Positions 35,569 through 44,891 of a stretch of 64,000 bases of DNA are shown here, one piece after another. The number at the start of each line of letters is the position of its first letter. Position 1 is the stretch's first letter. Position numbers and translations under genes: made by a program. Source of the DNA: an uncultured Aquimarina sp. (lineage in GTDB: Bacteria > Bacteroidota > Bacteroidia > Flavobacteriales > Flavobacteriaceae); NCBI GenBank assembly GCA_947489685.1, contig CANLEM010000001.1:62001-126000 (forward strand), given 5' to 3'. Under the pieces are notes generated by a model, which saw only the letters and a list, made by a program, of their open reading frames with translations, did not search any database and was not told the origin of the DNA.

Positions 35569-36573
35569 ATGTTTGAAAATTTCACATTTGAGAACCCACA
35601 GTTTTTCTGGTTGTTTTTAATACTACCATTGGCGATAGCATGGTTTATATGGAAACGAAATAAACAACAGGCAGAATTAAAAATATCTAGCCTCAAAGGA
35701 TTCAAGATCACCAGAAGTTGGTTAACAAAACTACGCCCACTTTTATTTGTTCTTAGATTAATTGCTTTATCGCTGATCATAACAGCTTTGGCGCGACCAA
35801 GAACAGTTGATGTGTCTACAAAGACGAAGACAACAAAAGGTATTGATATTGTTATGGCTATAGATGTTTCGGCAAGTATGCTGGCAAAAGACCTTCGTCC
35901 TAATCGCTTGGAGGCCTTAAAAGAAGTTGCTGCCGAATTCATAAAAGACAGACCAAACGATCGTATAGGACTGGTAGTATATGCAGGAGAAAGTTTTACC
36001 AAAACGCCCATTACTAGTGACAAATCTATTGTTTTGGGAAGCATGAAAGATGTACGATATGATAATGTGCTCGAAAATGGTACTGCAATAGGCATGGGAT
36101 TAGCTACCTCTGTAAATAGACTTAAAGATAGTAAGGCCAAAAGTAAAGTAATTATCCTGCTTACAGACGGTTCTAACAATGCTGGATTTATAGATCCCAA
36201 AATTGCATCAGAGTTGGCAGTAGAATATGGAATTAAAACCTATACTATTGGTTTAGGTACTAACGGAATGGCATTGGCGCCTGTAGCTATATTACCTAAT
36301 GGATCATTTCAATACGGTAGAGTTCAGGTAGAAATAGACGAAGAGTTGTTAAAAGAAATTGCTAAAGCAACAGGAGGAAAATATTTTAGAGCAACAAATA
36401 ACAAAAAGTTAGAACAAATCTATCAGGAAATTGATAAATTAGAAAAAACAGATATCGAAGAGTTTAAATTCTATAACTATGAAGAAAAATTTAGAACGCT
36501 AGTATTATTGGCGGGGTTCTTAATCTTTTTAGAATTTTTGTTGAGGTATACGTTATTTAGAAGTTTTATATAG
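35569..36573 (+). CDS. batA: BatA: VWA-domain membrane protein
   Basis: A 334-residue protein with the N-terminal BatA segment (FENPQFFWLFLILPLAIAW as TM1), a second TM at ~60-78, a VWA domain at ~90-300 and a C-terminal TM (~312-330). The MIDAS motif is complete: DVSAS, the Thr in GTAIGMG, and the Asp in LLTDGSNN. It starts 2 bases after the preceding gene, which implies coupling. BatA and BatB are the paired aerotolerance VWA proteins; here an FMN reductase gene separates them. Confidence 0.93.
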   Translation: MFENFTFENPQFFWLFLILPLAIAWFIWKRNKQQAELKISSLKGFKITRSWLTKLRPLLFVLRLIALSLIITALARPRTVDVSTKTKTTKGIDIVMAIDVSASMLAKDLRPNRLEALKEVAAEFIKDRPNDRIGLVVYAGESFTKTPITSDKSIVLGSMKDVRYDNVLENGTAIGMGLATSVNRLKDSKAKSKVIILLTDGSNNAGFIDPKIASELAVEYGIKTYTIGLGTNGMALAPVAILPNGSFQYGRVQVEIDEELLKEIAKATGGKYFRATNNKKLEQIYQEIDKLEKTDIEEFKFYNYEEKFRTLVLLAGFLIFLEFLLRYTLFRSFI

Positions 36574-36574
36574 T

Positions 36575-37084
36575 TTGGATAAAGGAATTATCATATTAGG
36601 AAGCTCGCGTAGCAATGGAGATACATCAAAAGTAGTAACACATTTTAAAAATAGTACTGGTTTTGAAGTAGTGGATTTACATCAAAAAGAGATTGGTTTT
36701 TTTGATTATAATTTTAGAAATGATAGCGATGATTTCAATTTCTTGTTTAAAGGAATTGTCCAAAACTATCAAACTATAATTTTTGCTACTCCGGTATACT
36801 GGTATACGATGAGTGGAGTAATGAAAACGTTTTTGGATAGAATATCAGATTTCTTGTATAAAGAAAAAGAATTTGGTCGAATGTTAAGAGGAAAGAATAT
36901 GGGGTTGATAAGCTGCAGTAATGATAATGATCGACCAGAAGAATTTGGTTTGCCATTTTCTCGAAGTGCAGCATATCTTGGGATGAATTATGTTGGTGAT
37001 ATTCATACTTGGGTGACAAATGAAACGCTTCCTATGGAAGTAAAAGAAAAAATAGATGCATTTGCATTAAAAATAAAGAACTAG
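36575..37084 (+). CDS. NAD(P)H-dependent FMN reductase/flavodoxin-like protein inserted in the bat operon
   Basis: A 169-residue protein of the flavodoxin-like NADPH-dependent FMN reductase family. The FMN phosphate loop is GSSRSNGDTSKV, and the second signature is FATPVYWYTMSGVMKTFLDR. The only start that keeps the first beta strand is a TTG one base after batA's stop. The tight link to batA, followed by 57 bases before batB, puts it inside the operon. It would reduce flavin or a quinone-like acceptor with NAD(P)H, which fits the oxidative-stress theme, but a functional link to Bat is inferred only. Confidence 0.85.
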   Translation: MDKGIIILGSSRSNGDTSKVVTHFKNSTGFEVVDLHQKEIGFFDYNFRNDSDDFNFLFKGIVQNYQTIIFATPVYWYTMSGVMKTFLDRISDFLYKEKEFGRMLRGKNMGLISCSNDNDRPEEFGLPFSRSAAYLGMNYVGDIHTWVTNETLPMEVKEKIDAFALKIKN

Positions 37085-37141
37085 TTATTGTAACACTGGG
37101 TTGGTCATAGTGCATGTATAAAACCCGGATTTAGTATAAAT

Positions 37142-38176
37142 ATGTATTTACTCGAAGAAAAAATATATTTTTGGTTGTTAATAGGGATTCCTGTGCTTAT
37201 CCTTATGTTTTTAGGTGTTTTGGTGTGGAAAAAAACAACCCAGAACAAATTTGCTAATGCAGAATTACTAAAAAAATTAAGCCCTAATCAATCTATTTTT
37301 AAATCTATTTTAAAGATCATACTCATTAGTTTGGCCTTGGCTTGTTTGGTGATGGCGCTAGTAAATCCTAAAGTAGGTACTAAACTCGAAACCGTAAAGC
37401 GCGAAGGTGTAGATGTTGTTTTTGCTATTGACGTATCCAAAAGTATGTTGGCCGAGGATATTGCACCTAATAGATTAGAGAAATCAAAACAACTGATTAC
37501 CCAAATTATTAATAACCTGGCAAGTGACCGTATTGGAATTATTGCTTATGCCGGAAGTGCTTTTCCGCAGTTGCCGATTACAACAGATTATGCCTCTGGT
37601 AAAATGTTCCTTCAGGCAATGAATACAGATATGCTTTCTTCTCAAGGTACTGCCATTTATGACGCCATAGAATTAGCCAAAACGTATTATAATGATGAGG
37701 AGCAAACCAATAGAGTACTTTTTATCGTTAGTGATGGAGAAGATCATGAAGGTAATGTAAAATCTATTGCCGAAGAAGCATCCAAAGAGGGGATTAAAAT
37801 CTTTACCATCGGTGTGGGTTCAGAGAAGGGAGGGCCTATTCCGATAAAGAGAAACGGAATTGTACAAACGTATAAGAAAAACAGTCAGGGAGAAACGGTG
37901 ATCACTAAACTAAATACGACAACTTTACAGGAAATAGCCAATGAAGCAAATGGTATATACATTGATGGTAAAAATACAAGTACCGTGGTAGAAGAAGTTA
38001 CTACCATTTTGCAAAATATGGATAAAAAGGAATTTGAGGCAAAACAGTTTGCCGATTTCAAAGATCAATTTCAATGGTTTTTGGGAGCAGGACTTTTATT
38101 ATTATTTTTAGATATTTTCTTTTTGGAAAGAAAAACATCATGGGTTAAAAAATTAAACCTATTTAACGAGCAATAA
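37142..38176 (+). CDS. batB: BatB: VWA-domain membrane protein
   Basis: A 344-residue protein paralogous to BatA: TM helices at ~9-29 and ~58-76, a VWA domain at ~90-300 and a C-terminal TM at ~310-328. MIDAS residues are DVSKS, the Thr in GTAIYDA, and the Asp in IVSDGEDHEG. The AEDIAPNRLEKSKQ segment matches BatA's AKDLRPNRLEALKE, as expected of the pair. batC starts 6 bases after its stop. Confidence 0.93.
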   Translation: MYLLEEKIYFWLLIGIPVLILMFLGVLVWKKTTQNKFANAELLKKLSPNQSIFKSILKIILISLALACLVMALVNPKVGTKLETVKREGVDVVFAIDVSKSMLAEDIAPNRLEKSKQLITQIINNLASDRIGIIAYAGSAFPQLPITTDYASGKMFLQAMNTDMLSSQGTAIYDAIELAKTYYNDEEQTNRVLFIVSDGEDHEGNVKSIAEEASKEGIKIFTIGVGSEKGGPIPIKRNGIVQTYKKNSQGETVITKLNTTTLQEIANEANGIYIDGKNTSTVVEEVTTILQNMDKKEFEAKQFADFKDQFQWFLGAGLLLLFLDIFFLERKTSWVKKLNLFNEQ

Positions 38177-38182
38177 ATTAAG

Positions 38183-39070
38183 ATGAAACGTTATTTAATT
38201 ATCATATTGTGTTTTCAGTTCGGAATGGTTTTTTCGCAAGAGCAAGATCTTGCAGAAACTATTAATGAAGCGAAACGTTTTGTAGCAACAGGTAATGAAG
38301 TAATTACCGAAGAAGGAAATTTTCCCAAAGCTGAAGGAGAATATAGAAAAGCAATTGCCAAAAACCCGATAGATCCAACCGCCAAATACAATCTGGCAAA
38401 TGCATACTATAATTCTGAAAAATATGATGAAGCAACGTTGCGTTATACAGAAGCTTCAAAAATAGAAACGGCATCCAAATCCGAAAAACATAAAGCGTTC
38501 CATAATCAGGGAAATACCTATATGGAGCAAAAAAAATATAAAGAAGCGGTTGAAGCGTATAAAAATGCACTCAGAAACAATCCCAAGGATGACGAAACGC
38601 GCTATAACCTTGCCTTAGCAAAAAAAATGTTGGAAGAGGAACAACAGCAAAATGATCAAAACCAGGACGATCAGGATCAAAACAAAGATCAAAATCAGGA
38701 CCAGGAAAATCAGGATAATCAAGATAAGAAGGAAGGAGACGATAAGGAAGACAAAAAAGGCGATGAAGGTGAAAATGAAAAGGATCAAAATGAAGAAGAG
38801 GATAAGGGAGAAGATAAAAAAGAGGAAGGAGACGATAAAAAAGAAGATGAAGGAAAGCCTAAAGATGAGGAAAAGGATCAGGGAGAAGGTGAAAAGGATA
38901 AACAAGAACAGCCCCAAGAACAGAAACCACAGCAAGCTCAGGGTCAACTATCTCCTCAGCAGGTAAAAAGCTTACTCGAGGCGATGAATAATGAAGAAAA
39001 GAAGGTTCAGGATAAAATAAATGCTAAAAAAGCACAAGGTCAAAAGGTAAAAACCGACAAAGACTGGTAG
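38183..39070 (+). CDS. batC: BatC: TPR protein with long acidic/charged tail
   Basis: A 295-residue protein. A signal peptide (MKRYLIIILCFQFGMVFSQ) is followed by three TPR repeats at ~45-150 (DPTAKYNLANAYYNSEKYDE; KAFHNQGNTYMEQKKYKEA). A low-complexity stretch at ~152-252 consists almost wholly of D, E, K, Q, N and G, and a short conserved end (LSPQQVKSLLEAMNNEEKKV) closes the protein. That tail gives rise to long spurious ORFs in other frames. The tail end motif is shared by BatC homologues, and the protein is thought to scaffold the periplasmic Bat complex. Confidence 0.9.
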   Translation: MKRYLIIILCFQFGMVFSQEQDLAETINEAKRFVATGNEVITEEGNFPKAEGEYRKAIAKNPIDPTAKYNLANAYYNSEKYDEATLRYTEASKIETASKSEKHKAFHNQGNTYMEQKKYKEAVEAYKNALRNNPKDDETRYNLALAKKMLEEEQQQNDQNQDDQDQNKDQNQDQENQDNQDKKEGDDKEDKKGDEGENEKDQNEEEDKGEDKKEEGDDKKEDEGKPKDEEKDQGEGEKDKQEQPQEQKPQQAQGQLSPQQVKSLLEAMNNEEKKVQDKINAKKAQGQKVKTDKDW

Positions 39071-39102
39071 TAAAACGGATTTGATATCCAAAAGGTATAA
39101 AA

Positions 39103-40869
39103 ATGAAATTAAAACTAATTTTTCTAACAATAATGCTCGCGGTTACTCAGCTTACCTTAGCGCAAGTAAGGTTTGAAGCTAAAGTAAGTAAGAAAAAGTT
39201 AGGCGTAAATGAAAGGCTAAGAGTAGATTTTGAAATGAATAAGGACGGAGATAATTTTACACCGCCTTCATTTTCTGGATTTACTGTGGTAGGCGGTCCT
39301 AATCAATCAATAAGCAACTCCTGGATTAATGGTAAAAGATCATATGCAAAGACATTTAGTTATTTTTTAGAACCTACGGCAAGAGGTAGATTTACCATAA
39401 AACAGGCGACTATAGAGATTGACGGAGAAACATATAAAACATTACCTGTTAGGGTAGAAGTTACAGGTGCTGTTGACAAACCTAAAGACGGGAATGATAC
39501 AGATTTTGTAGCTAGTGAAAATTTACACTTGGTTGCAGAGGTTTCTAAAGCCAATCCATATCTTAACGAAGCCATTACAGTTGTATATAAATTATATGTA
39601 AGCCCACGCATTAGTGTGAGTAATTGGAGAGAGTTGGATAGCCCAACATATAGCGACTTTTGGAGTCAGGCTATAGACATGAAACAACTTAAAATCGAGA
39701 ACGGCCAGTATAAGGGAGAACCCTATCGGTTTGTTGTACTTCGTAAAACAGTATTATATCCGCAAAAAACAGGAAAACTAAATATAGAACCGCTAACCTT
39801 AACCGTTTCTGTAGATGTGCCTACCAAAAGAAGAGATATTTTTGGAGGCAGATTATATTCTACTGTAAATAAAACCGTAGCGGCTGGTAATAGAACGATA
39901 AATGTAAAATCTTTACCAGAGCAAGGAAAACCTGATGATTTTTCGGGAGCAGTGGGATCATTTGATTTTAAAGTTACTACAAATAAGAACGAATTAGATG
40001 CTACAGAATCCCTGGATGCCAAAGTGTTAGTTTCGGGTAACGGAAACTTAAAACTATTTGACTTACCAAAACTTAGTGTGCCTAATGGTTTAGAACAATA
40101 TGAACCAGAGCATAACGAAAGGGTACGTACCAATCTTACAGGTATGGGCGGAAATATTTCGGATACCTATACATTGGTGCCACAGTACAAAGGAAAGTAT
40201 CCTATACCGTCTATTTCATTTTCTTATTTTGATCTAAAAACAGAAACCTATAAAAGAATTACATCAGATGAAATTGTGATTAATGTTAAAACGGGACCCG
40301 ATGGTGGAGAAGTTGTAACTACCACAAAATCTACAGGTACCGGCAAAAAATTAGTCACCCAAACCGGAAATCAATTTAGATTCTTAAAGCTTAATGCTAA
40401 TCTACAACCCATACAAAGAGAACAGTTTTTTAAATCTACCGCGTATTGGATTTCTTTAACAGCACCTTTATTGGCAATACCGTTGTTTTTATTTTTCGGA
40501 AAAAAACGAGAAGAACGCTTGAGTGATGTAAGTGGCAATAGAGTTAGAAAAGCTGATAAGCTTGCACGTAAATACCTCTCTGAAGCCAAAAAGAATTTAG
40601 GAAATCAGAAAGAATTTTATGTAGCTATGGAACGCGCGTTGCATAATTATTTGAAAGCTAAATTACACATCCAAACAAGTGAGATGAGCAAAGATCGTAT
40701 CCAACGCTTACTAAAAGAACGTGAAGTAGAGGATATGATAGCTATAGAATTTATTGCCTTGTTAGAAAGTTGTGAATTTGCACGATATACGCCTTCTTCA
40801 TCTTCGGCCATGCAGCAGGATTATGATAAGGCATCAAGAGTAATTGCAACAATAGATAAACAATTATAA
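39103..40869 (+). CDS. batD: BatD: oxygen-tolerance membrane protein
   Basis: A 588-residue protein. A signal peptide ends near residue 20 (LTLAQ). The BatD domain of repeated Ig-like sheets runs from ~22 to 400, with the diagnostic VRFEAKVSKKKLGVNERLRV opening and SFSGFTVVGGPNQSIS. One TM helix lies at ~447-465 (SLTAPLLAIPLFLFFGKK), with a cytoplasmic helical tail. It starts 32 bases after batC. Together with BatA/B/C/E it forms the membrane complex named for Bacteroides aerotolerance. Confidence 0.92.
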   Translation: MKLKLIFLTIMLAVTQLTLAQVRFEAKVSKKKLGVNERLRVDFEMNKDGDNFTPPSFSGFTVVGGPNQSISNSWINGKRSYAKTFSYFLEPTARGRFTIKQATIEIDGETYKTLPVRVEVTGAVDKPKDGNDTDFVASENLHLVAEVSKANPYLNEAITVVYKLYVSPRISVSNWRELDSPTYSDFWSQAIDMKQLKIENGQYKGEPYRFVVLRKTVLYPQKTGKLNIEPLTLTVSVDVPTKRRDIFGGRLYSTVNKTVAAGNRTINVKSLPEQGKPDDFSGAVGSFDFKVTTNKNELDATESLDAKVLVSGNGNLKLFDLPKLSVPNGLEQYEPEHNERVRTNLTGMGGNISDTYTLVPQYKGKYPIPSISFSYFDLKTETYKRITSDEIVINVKTGPDGGEVVTTTKSTGTGKKLVTQTGNQFRFLKLNANLQPIQREQFFKSTAYWISLTAPLLAIPLFLFFGKKREERLSDVSGNRVRKADKLARKYLSEAKKNLGNQKEFYVAMERALHNYLKAKLHIQTSEMSKDRIQRLLKEREVEDMIAIEFIALLESCEFARYTPSSSSAMQQDYDKASRVIATIDKQL

Positions 40870-40880
40870 ATTACATATTC

Positions 40881-41630
40881 GTGAAAAGAATTGTTCAAAT
40901 ACTGGTTTTCTTGATGGTAACTTTTGGATTTGCTCAGAGTTCAGAAAAATTTCAAAGAGCAAACTCCTTATATAATCAAGAAAAATTTCAAGAAGCCATA
41001 GATGCTTATAAATCTATTTTGGATAGTGGTCAAGAATCGGCTTCTCTGTATTATAATATGGCAAATGCACATTATAAGTTAAGTAATATAGGTCCAAGTA
41101 TCTATTACTATGAAAAGGGGCTAGAACTCTCCCCAAATGATGAGGATATAAAAAACAATCTGGTTTTTGCCCAAAATGCAACGATAGATGCAATAGATTC
41201 TATTCCCGAAGGCTTTGTTTCAGGTATGTTAAAAAAGATTACGAATATATTTAATTATGATGGTTGGGCATGGACTTCTGTGCTTTGTGTTATACTGTTT
41301 GTCATTTTATTTATCCTATATTATTCTTCGAGAACGTCAACAAAAAAGAGGTTGTTTTTTGTAAGTAGTTGGGCAATGTTAGTTCTTGGGATTTTTGGAG
41401 TGTTTTTTGCATTCAGCCAATACAATAGCATTAAAAACAACCAATTCGCAATTATTTTTTCTCAGGAGACTATCGTAAAAAGTGAACCAAATCTAAGAAG
41501 TGAAGATGTTTTTGAATTACATGAAGGAACAAAGGTGCAGGTTTCAGAAACTGTAAACGATTGGAAAAAGATTAAGTTAAGCGATGGCAAGATTGGCTGG
41601 ATCCCTTCTGAAGACTTAAAAGAATTGTAA
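40881..41630 (+). CDS. batE: BatE: TPR plus SH3-like protein
   Basis: A 249-residue protein with a GTG start 11 bases after batD. A signal peptide (VFLMVTFGFAQS) precedes two or three TPR repeats (~22-95; SLYYNMANAHYKLSNIGPSI). Two TM helices follow at ~127-147 and ~158-180. The C-terminal ~60 residues form a bacterial SH3 domain (IVKSEPNLRSEDVFELHEG, WKKIKLSDGKIGWIP). It is the last gene of the operon, and the convergent hydrolase ends 29 bases on. Confidence 0.9.
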   Translation: MKRIVQILVFLMVTFGFAQSSEKFQRANSLYNQEKFQEAIDAYKSILDSGQESASLYYNMANAHYKLSNIGPSIYYYEKGLELSPNDEDIKNNLVFAQNATIDAIDSIPEGFVSGMLKKITNIFNYDGWAWTSVLCVILFVILFILYYSSRTSTKKRLFFVSSWAMLVLGIFGVFFAFSQYNSIKNNQFAIIFSQETIVKSEPNLRSEDVFELHEGTKVQVSETVNDWKKIKLSDGKIGWIPSEDLKEL

Positions 41631-41659
41631 TTAAAAAATTTCGGCGATATAAAACAATT

Positions 41660-42598
41660 TTAATAAAACCCCATTTTACGACGTATAATAGCTAGTACCT
41701 CTTGAGATTTATCGATTTGGATATAATGTCCTGTTTGATCCAAAAGTATGAGTTCAGAGTTTTTTACTTCGCCATGAAACTTTTCGCAATCTGTTCTTAA
41801 GGTACTCGAAGCATCTTTACCGGTAATAATAGTGATATCTGAGGTTATGTTTTTGTATTTGTGTGACATCAGATTTAAATCATCTTGATAGTTAACGGTT
41901 TCTTTGGATTTTGAATAAATCACCTTAGGTTGCGACCATATTTTTTGCCTTTCTTTTACCAATTCGTCAATTTTTTCTTGATGAATCGATTTAAAAATAG
42001 ATTGTAAACCATCATTAATTCGACCCTTTGCAATGGTAAATGATGATAGTAAAGCAATGCCTTTTCCGATAATTGGAGTTGAAACTAATTTGTAAATCGA
42101 AGAAGATCTGGATCGATACAATGGTGAGTCGATAATGATATATTTTAAATCCTTTAACTCAGAATGTGTTGCCATAAAAGCGGCCGTAGAACCACCATAC
42201 GAATGACCAACGATCAAAGGATTTTTAAGCTTTAAAACTGCAATCAATTGTTCTACCAAAACTGCATTATCTTGTATGTGATATGTATATTCGTTCGAAG
42301 AGCTATAACCATGACCAAGCCGATCAAAAGCAGTAACTCTATAGCTTTGTGCTAGCGTATCAAAAACATCATTCCAGTCTTCGATTAAACCTGGACTGCC
42401 ATGAATAAACAATATATCTCTACCACTTCCTTTTTGTAGTATTCGGATGTTTTCATTTCCGATATTTACAAAAGTATATTCTTGACTTTGATCAGGGGAT
42501 AAATTACCAAGATTAGTATAACCTAAAAAAGTAAGCATAAGAACAAATATTCCTAATCCCAGAATAATAAATAGTATAACTTTTTTAGGTGTCTTCAT
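41660..42598 (-). CDS. membrane-anchored alpha/beta hydrolase
   Basis: A 312-residue protein. An N-terminal TM anchor (~8-28, VILFIILGLGIFVLMLTFLGY) is followed by the alpha/beta-hydrolase fold. The oxyanion motif is HGSPG, the nucleophile elbow is GHSYGG, the acid is likely the Asp in TGKDAS, and the catalytic His is in TGHYIQID. The cap region (~170-220) is helical. The substrate is unknown; an esterase or lipase-like role at the inner membrane is the safest reading. It is transcribed alone and convergent with batE. Confidence 0.9.
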   Translation of the reverse strand: MKTPKKVILFIILGLGIFVLMLTFLGYTNLGNLSPDQSQEYTFVNIGNENIRILQKGSGRDILFIHGSPGLIEDWNDVFDTLAQSYRVTAFDRLGHGYSSSNEYTYHIQDNAVLVEQLIAVLKLKNPLIVGHSYGGSTAAFMATHSELKDLKYIIIDSPLYRSRSSSIYKLVSTPIIGKGIALLSSFTIAKGRINDGLQSIFKSIHQEKIDELVKERQKIWSQPKVIYSKSKETVNYQDDLNLMSHKYKNITSDITIITGKDASSTLRTDCEKFHGEVKNSELILLDQTGHYIQIDKSQEVLAIIRRKMGFY

Positions 42599-42818
42599 CT
42601 TTTTTGTTTTGAAATTACCAAATAATAAAATAACATACGAGATACTCGAATTAACGCTTTTTTATGATACTTTTGCCAAGTGGCGCAAAGTATTTTCTAG
42701 GCACTTTTGGTTTATACTTGTCTCAGTAGAAGCTAAATTTGTCTAACTAAATTTACGATTCATTTAACAGAAAATGAATGAAATACTATTATTTTAGCGC
42801 TTTAAAATTTTTTTGTTA

Positions 42819-43145
42819 ATGCAAATCAAACGTAAAATAGCAAAATTCTTAGTGGTACTTGGATTTATGTTGAGTATTGCAAACTATGGAATAGGAGTGA
42901 TTAACTTCTATACCTGTAGTGATGATGTCGTTGCTATTGTTTTTGACGAAACAGAAAATTCTGAAAAAGAGGAAAAAGAGAACTCCGAAAAAGAAGAATT
43001 TAAAGAAAAAGATAAAATATCTCTGGACTTTTATGAAAAACAAACTTCTGTAGTCGATTATATTACAAGCGTTTATCCTGATTTTTATCTCGAAAATATA
43101 TTGATATATCTAGAAGAAAACACTCCACCTCCAGAGTTTTCTTAG
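42819..43145 (+). CDS. small membrane protein with acidic linker, ahead of SulP
   Basis: A 108-residue protein from the ATG at 42819. One N-terminal hydrophobic segment (FLVVLGFMLSIANYGIGVINFY) is followed by a Glu/Lys repeat stretch (~50-67) and a C-terminal part with YPDFYLENILIYLEENTPPP. I do not recognise a family. It is the first gene before sulP-carbonic anhydrase, and a perfect inverted repeat lies in the gap between it and sulP. Confidence 0.65.
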   Translation: MQIKRKIAKFLVVLGFMLSIANYGIGVINFYTCSDDVVAIVFDETENSEKEEKENSEKEEFKEKDKISLDFYEKQTSVVDYITSVYPDFYLENILIYLEENTPPPEFS

Positions 43146-43242
43146 TACAAATGCATTGCTTACAATTCGAAATATACTTTCTAAGTATTTTGAAAGAGAT
43201 ATTACTTATTTCGAATGATTTCAAATCTATTTTTAATTACAG

Positions 43243-43265
43243 GTTCTTAATCTCTGATTAAGAAC
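43243..43265. promoter_or_regulatory. perfect inverted repeat 19 bp upstream of sulP
   Basis: GTTCTTAATC (43243-43252) and GATTAAGAAC (43256-43265) are perfect arms around TCT. There is no T tract on either side, so an operator or a leader structure that covers the sulP translation start region is more likely than a terminator. Confidence 0.5.
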
Positions 43266-43284
43266 ACAACTAATGTATATAACT

Positions 43285-44871
43285 ATGAACTTTATTAAGA
43301 ATATAAAGAATGATTTACCATCGAGTATCGTGGTATTTTTTGTCGCATTACCTTTATGCTTGGGTATTGCGTTGGCAAGTGGAGCTCCATTGTTTTCTGG
43401 CTTGATAGCCGGAATTGTGGGCGGAATTGTTGTTGGAGCTTTAAGTGGTTCTAATATTGGAGTAAGTGGGCCAGCCGCAGGTTTGGCAGCAATCGTATTA
43501 ACCTCTATTGGAGCATTAGGTGGTTTTGAAAACTTTTTGGTGGCCGTAGTACTAGGTGGGATAATCCAATTACTTTTCGGAGTTTTAAAAGCAGGGATTA
43601 TTGGATATTATTTTCCGTCTTCTGTTATTAAAGGGATGCTTACAGGAATTGGTATAATTATTATTTTAAAACAGATTCCTCATTTTTTCGGATATGATGA
43701 TAATCCCGAAGGTAATTTTGCATTTTTTGAAATAGATGGTGGAAACACATTTTCTGAAATTATTAACTCTCTTAACTTTATAAGTCCGGGGGCGACAATT
43801 GTTGCGGTATTAAGCCTTGGGATATTACTATTATGGGATAAAGTATTGGTAAAAAAGGCTAAATTTTTTCAGATCGTTCAAGGCCCGTTAGTAGCGGTAG
43901 CGGTTGGGATCATTTTTTATTTAGTCACAAAAGATAACAGTAATATAGGAATATCACAGGATCACTTGGTAAGCGTTCCTATTCCGGGAGATTTAACTTC
44001 TTTTTTAGGACAATTTAGCTTCCCCAATTTTGCGGTAATCGGCAATATGGATGTTTGGATCACTGCATTTACTATAGCGTTGGTGGCGAGTCTAGAGACA
44101 TTACTTTGTGTTGAAGCCACAGATAAACTTGATCCCGAAAAGCACGTTACTCCAACAAACAGAGAATTGCTGGCACAAGGAACAGGAAATATCATTTCAG
44201 GAATGATAGGAGGTTTACCTATTACTCAAGTAATTGTACGAAGTTCTGCAAACATCCAATCAGGAGGTAAAAGTAAAATGTCTGCCATTATTCATGGTTT
44301 TTTACTTTTGATTTCAGTTATTTTAATACCTAGGTTATTAAACAAAATACCACTTTCTGTATTGGCATCCATTTTACTTATTGTAGGTTACAAATTAGCA
44401 AAACCTTCTTTGTTTAAGAAAATGTACGAATTAGGGTGGAAACAATCTATTCCGTTTACAGTAACGGTTTTGGGTATTATATTTACCGATTTGTTAGTTG
44501 GTATAGGTCTTGGATTAATGGTAGGAATTGTAGTAATTTTAATAAAAAGTTATCAAAACTCTCACTTTTTACATATTGAGGATAAAAGTAATGGGAAACA
44601 TAAAATAGTAATGACCCTTGCCGAAGAAGTAACTTTCTTTAATAAAGGAGCAATTTTAAAGGAACTTGATCAATTACCAGAAGATACTTATCTTACATTG
44701 GATGTGAGAAAAACACGATATTTGGATAATGATATTATTGAAATATTGGAGGATTTTTCAGAAAAGGCAAAAAATAAGAATATTGATATCCAATTGATTT
44801 CAGAACGAGCAGTAGTTGAAAATCCTGATAGTTATATTAAGTTTTTTAAACTTAGACCAAAGTCGGCATAA
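43285..44871 (+). CDS. SulP-family anion transporter (probable bicarbonate uptake), STAS domain
   Basis: A 528-residue protein from the ATG at 43285 (MNFIKNIKNDLPSS); an in-frame codon at 43273 is less likely. It has 12-14 TM segments with the SulP features ASGAPLFSGLIAGIVGG and SNIGVSGPAAGLAA near the N-terminus and the conserved ATDKLDPEKHVTPTNREL loop. A C-terminal STAS domain begins around residue 425 (KIVMTLAEEVTFFNKG). Carbonic anhydrase starts 20 bases after its stop, so bicarbonate is the likeliest substrate. Confidence 0.92.
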   Translation: MNFIKNIKNDLPSSIVVFFVALPLCLGIALASGAPLFSGLIAGIVGGIVVGALSGSNIGVSGPAAGLAAIVLTSIGALGGFENFLVAVVLGGIIQLLFGVLKAGIIGYYFPSSVIKGMLTGIGIIIILKQIPHFFGYDDNPEGNFAFFEIDGGNTFSEIINSLNFISPGATIVAVLSLGILLLWDKVLVKKAKFFQIVQGPLVAVAVGIIFYLVTKDNSNIGISQDHLVSVPIPGDLTSFLGQFSFPNFAVIGNMDVWITAFTIALVASLETLLCVEATDKLDPEKHVTPTNRELLAQGTGNIISGMIGGLPITQVIVRSSANIQSGGKSKMSAIIHGFLLLISVILIPRLLNKIPLSVLASILLIVGYKLAKPSLFKKMYELGWKQSIPFTVTVLGIIFTDLLVGIGLGLMVGIVVILIKSYQNSHFLHIEDKSNGKHKIVMTLAEEVTFFNKGAILKELDQLPEDTYLTLDVRKTRYLDNDIIEILEDFSEKAKNKNIDIQLISERAVVENPDSYIKFFKLRPKSA

Positions 44872-44891
44872 AAAAATAAATTTATAATAAT

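Noticed and set aside
35532..36200. 222-codon antisense ORF over batA
   Set aside because: batA has full VWA motifs and operon spacing; the antisense frame has no recognisable domain.
38615..38966. Long ORFs in other frames over the BatC acidic tail
   Set aside because: They arise from the biased Asp/Glu/Lys codons of the BatC low-complexity region, give only repetitive Lys/Arg/Ile or Phe/Leu/Ile text, and have no independent start context.
42666..42700. Imperfect hairpin CTTTTGCC/GGCGCAAAG before the small SulP-linked gene
   Set aside because: Pairing is broken by a bulge and no T tract follows; too weak to call.
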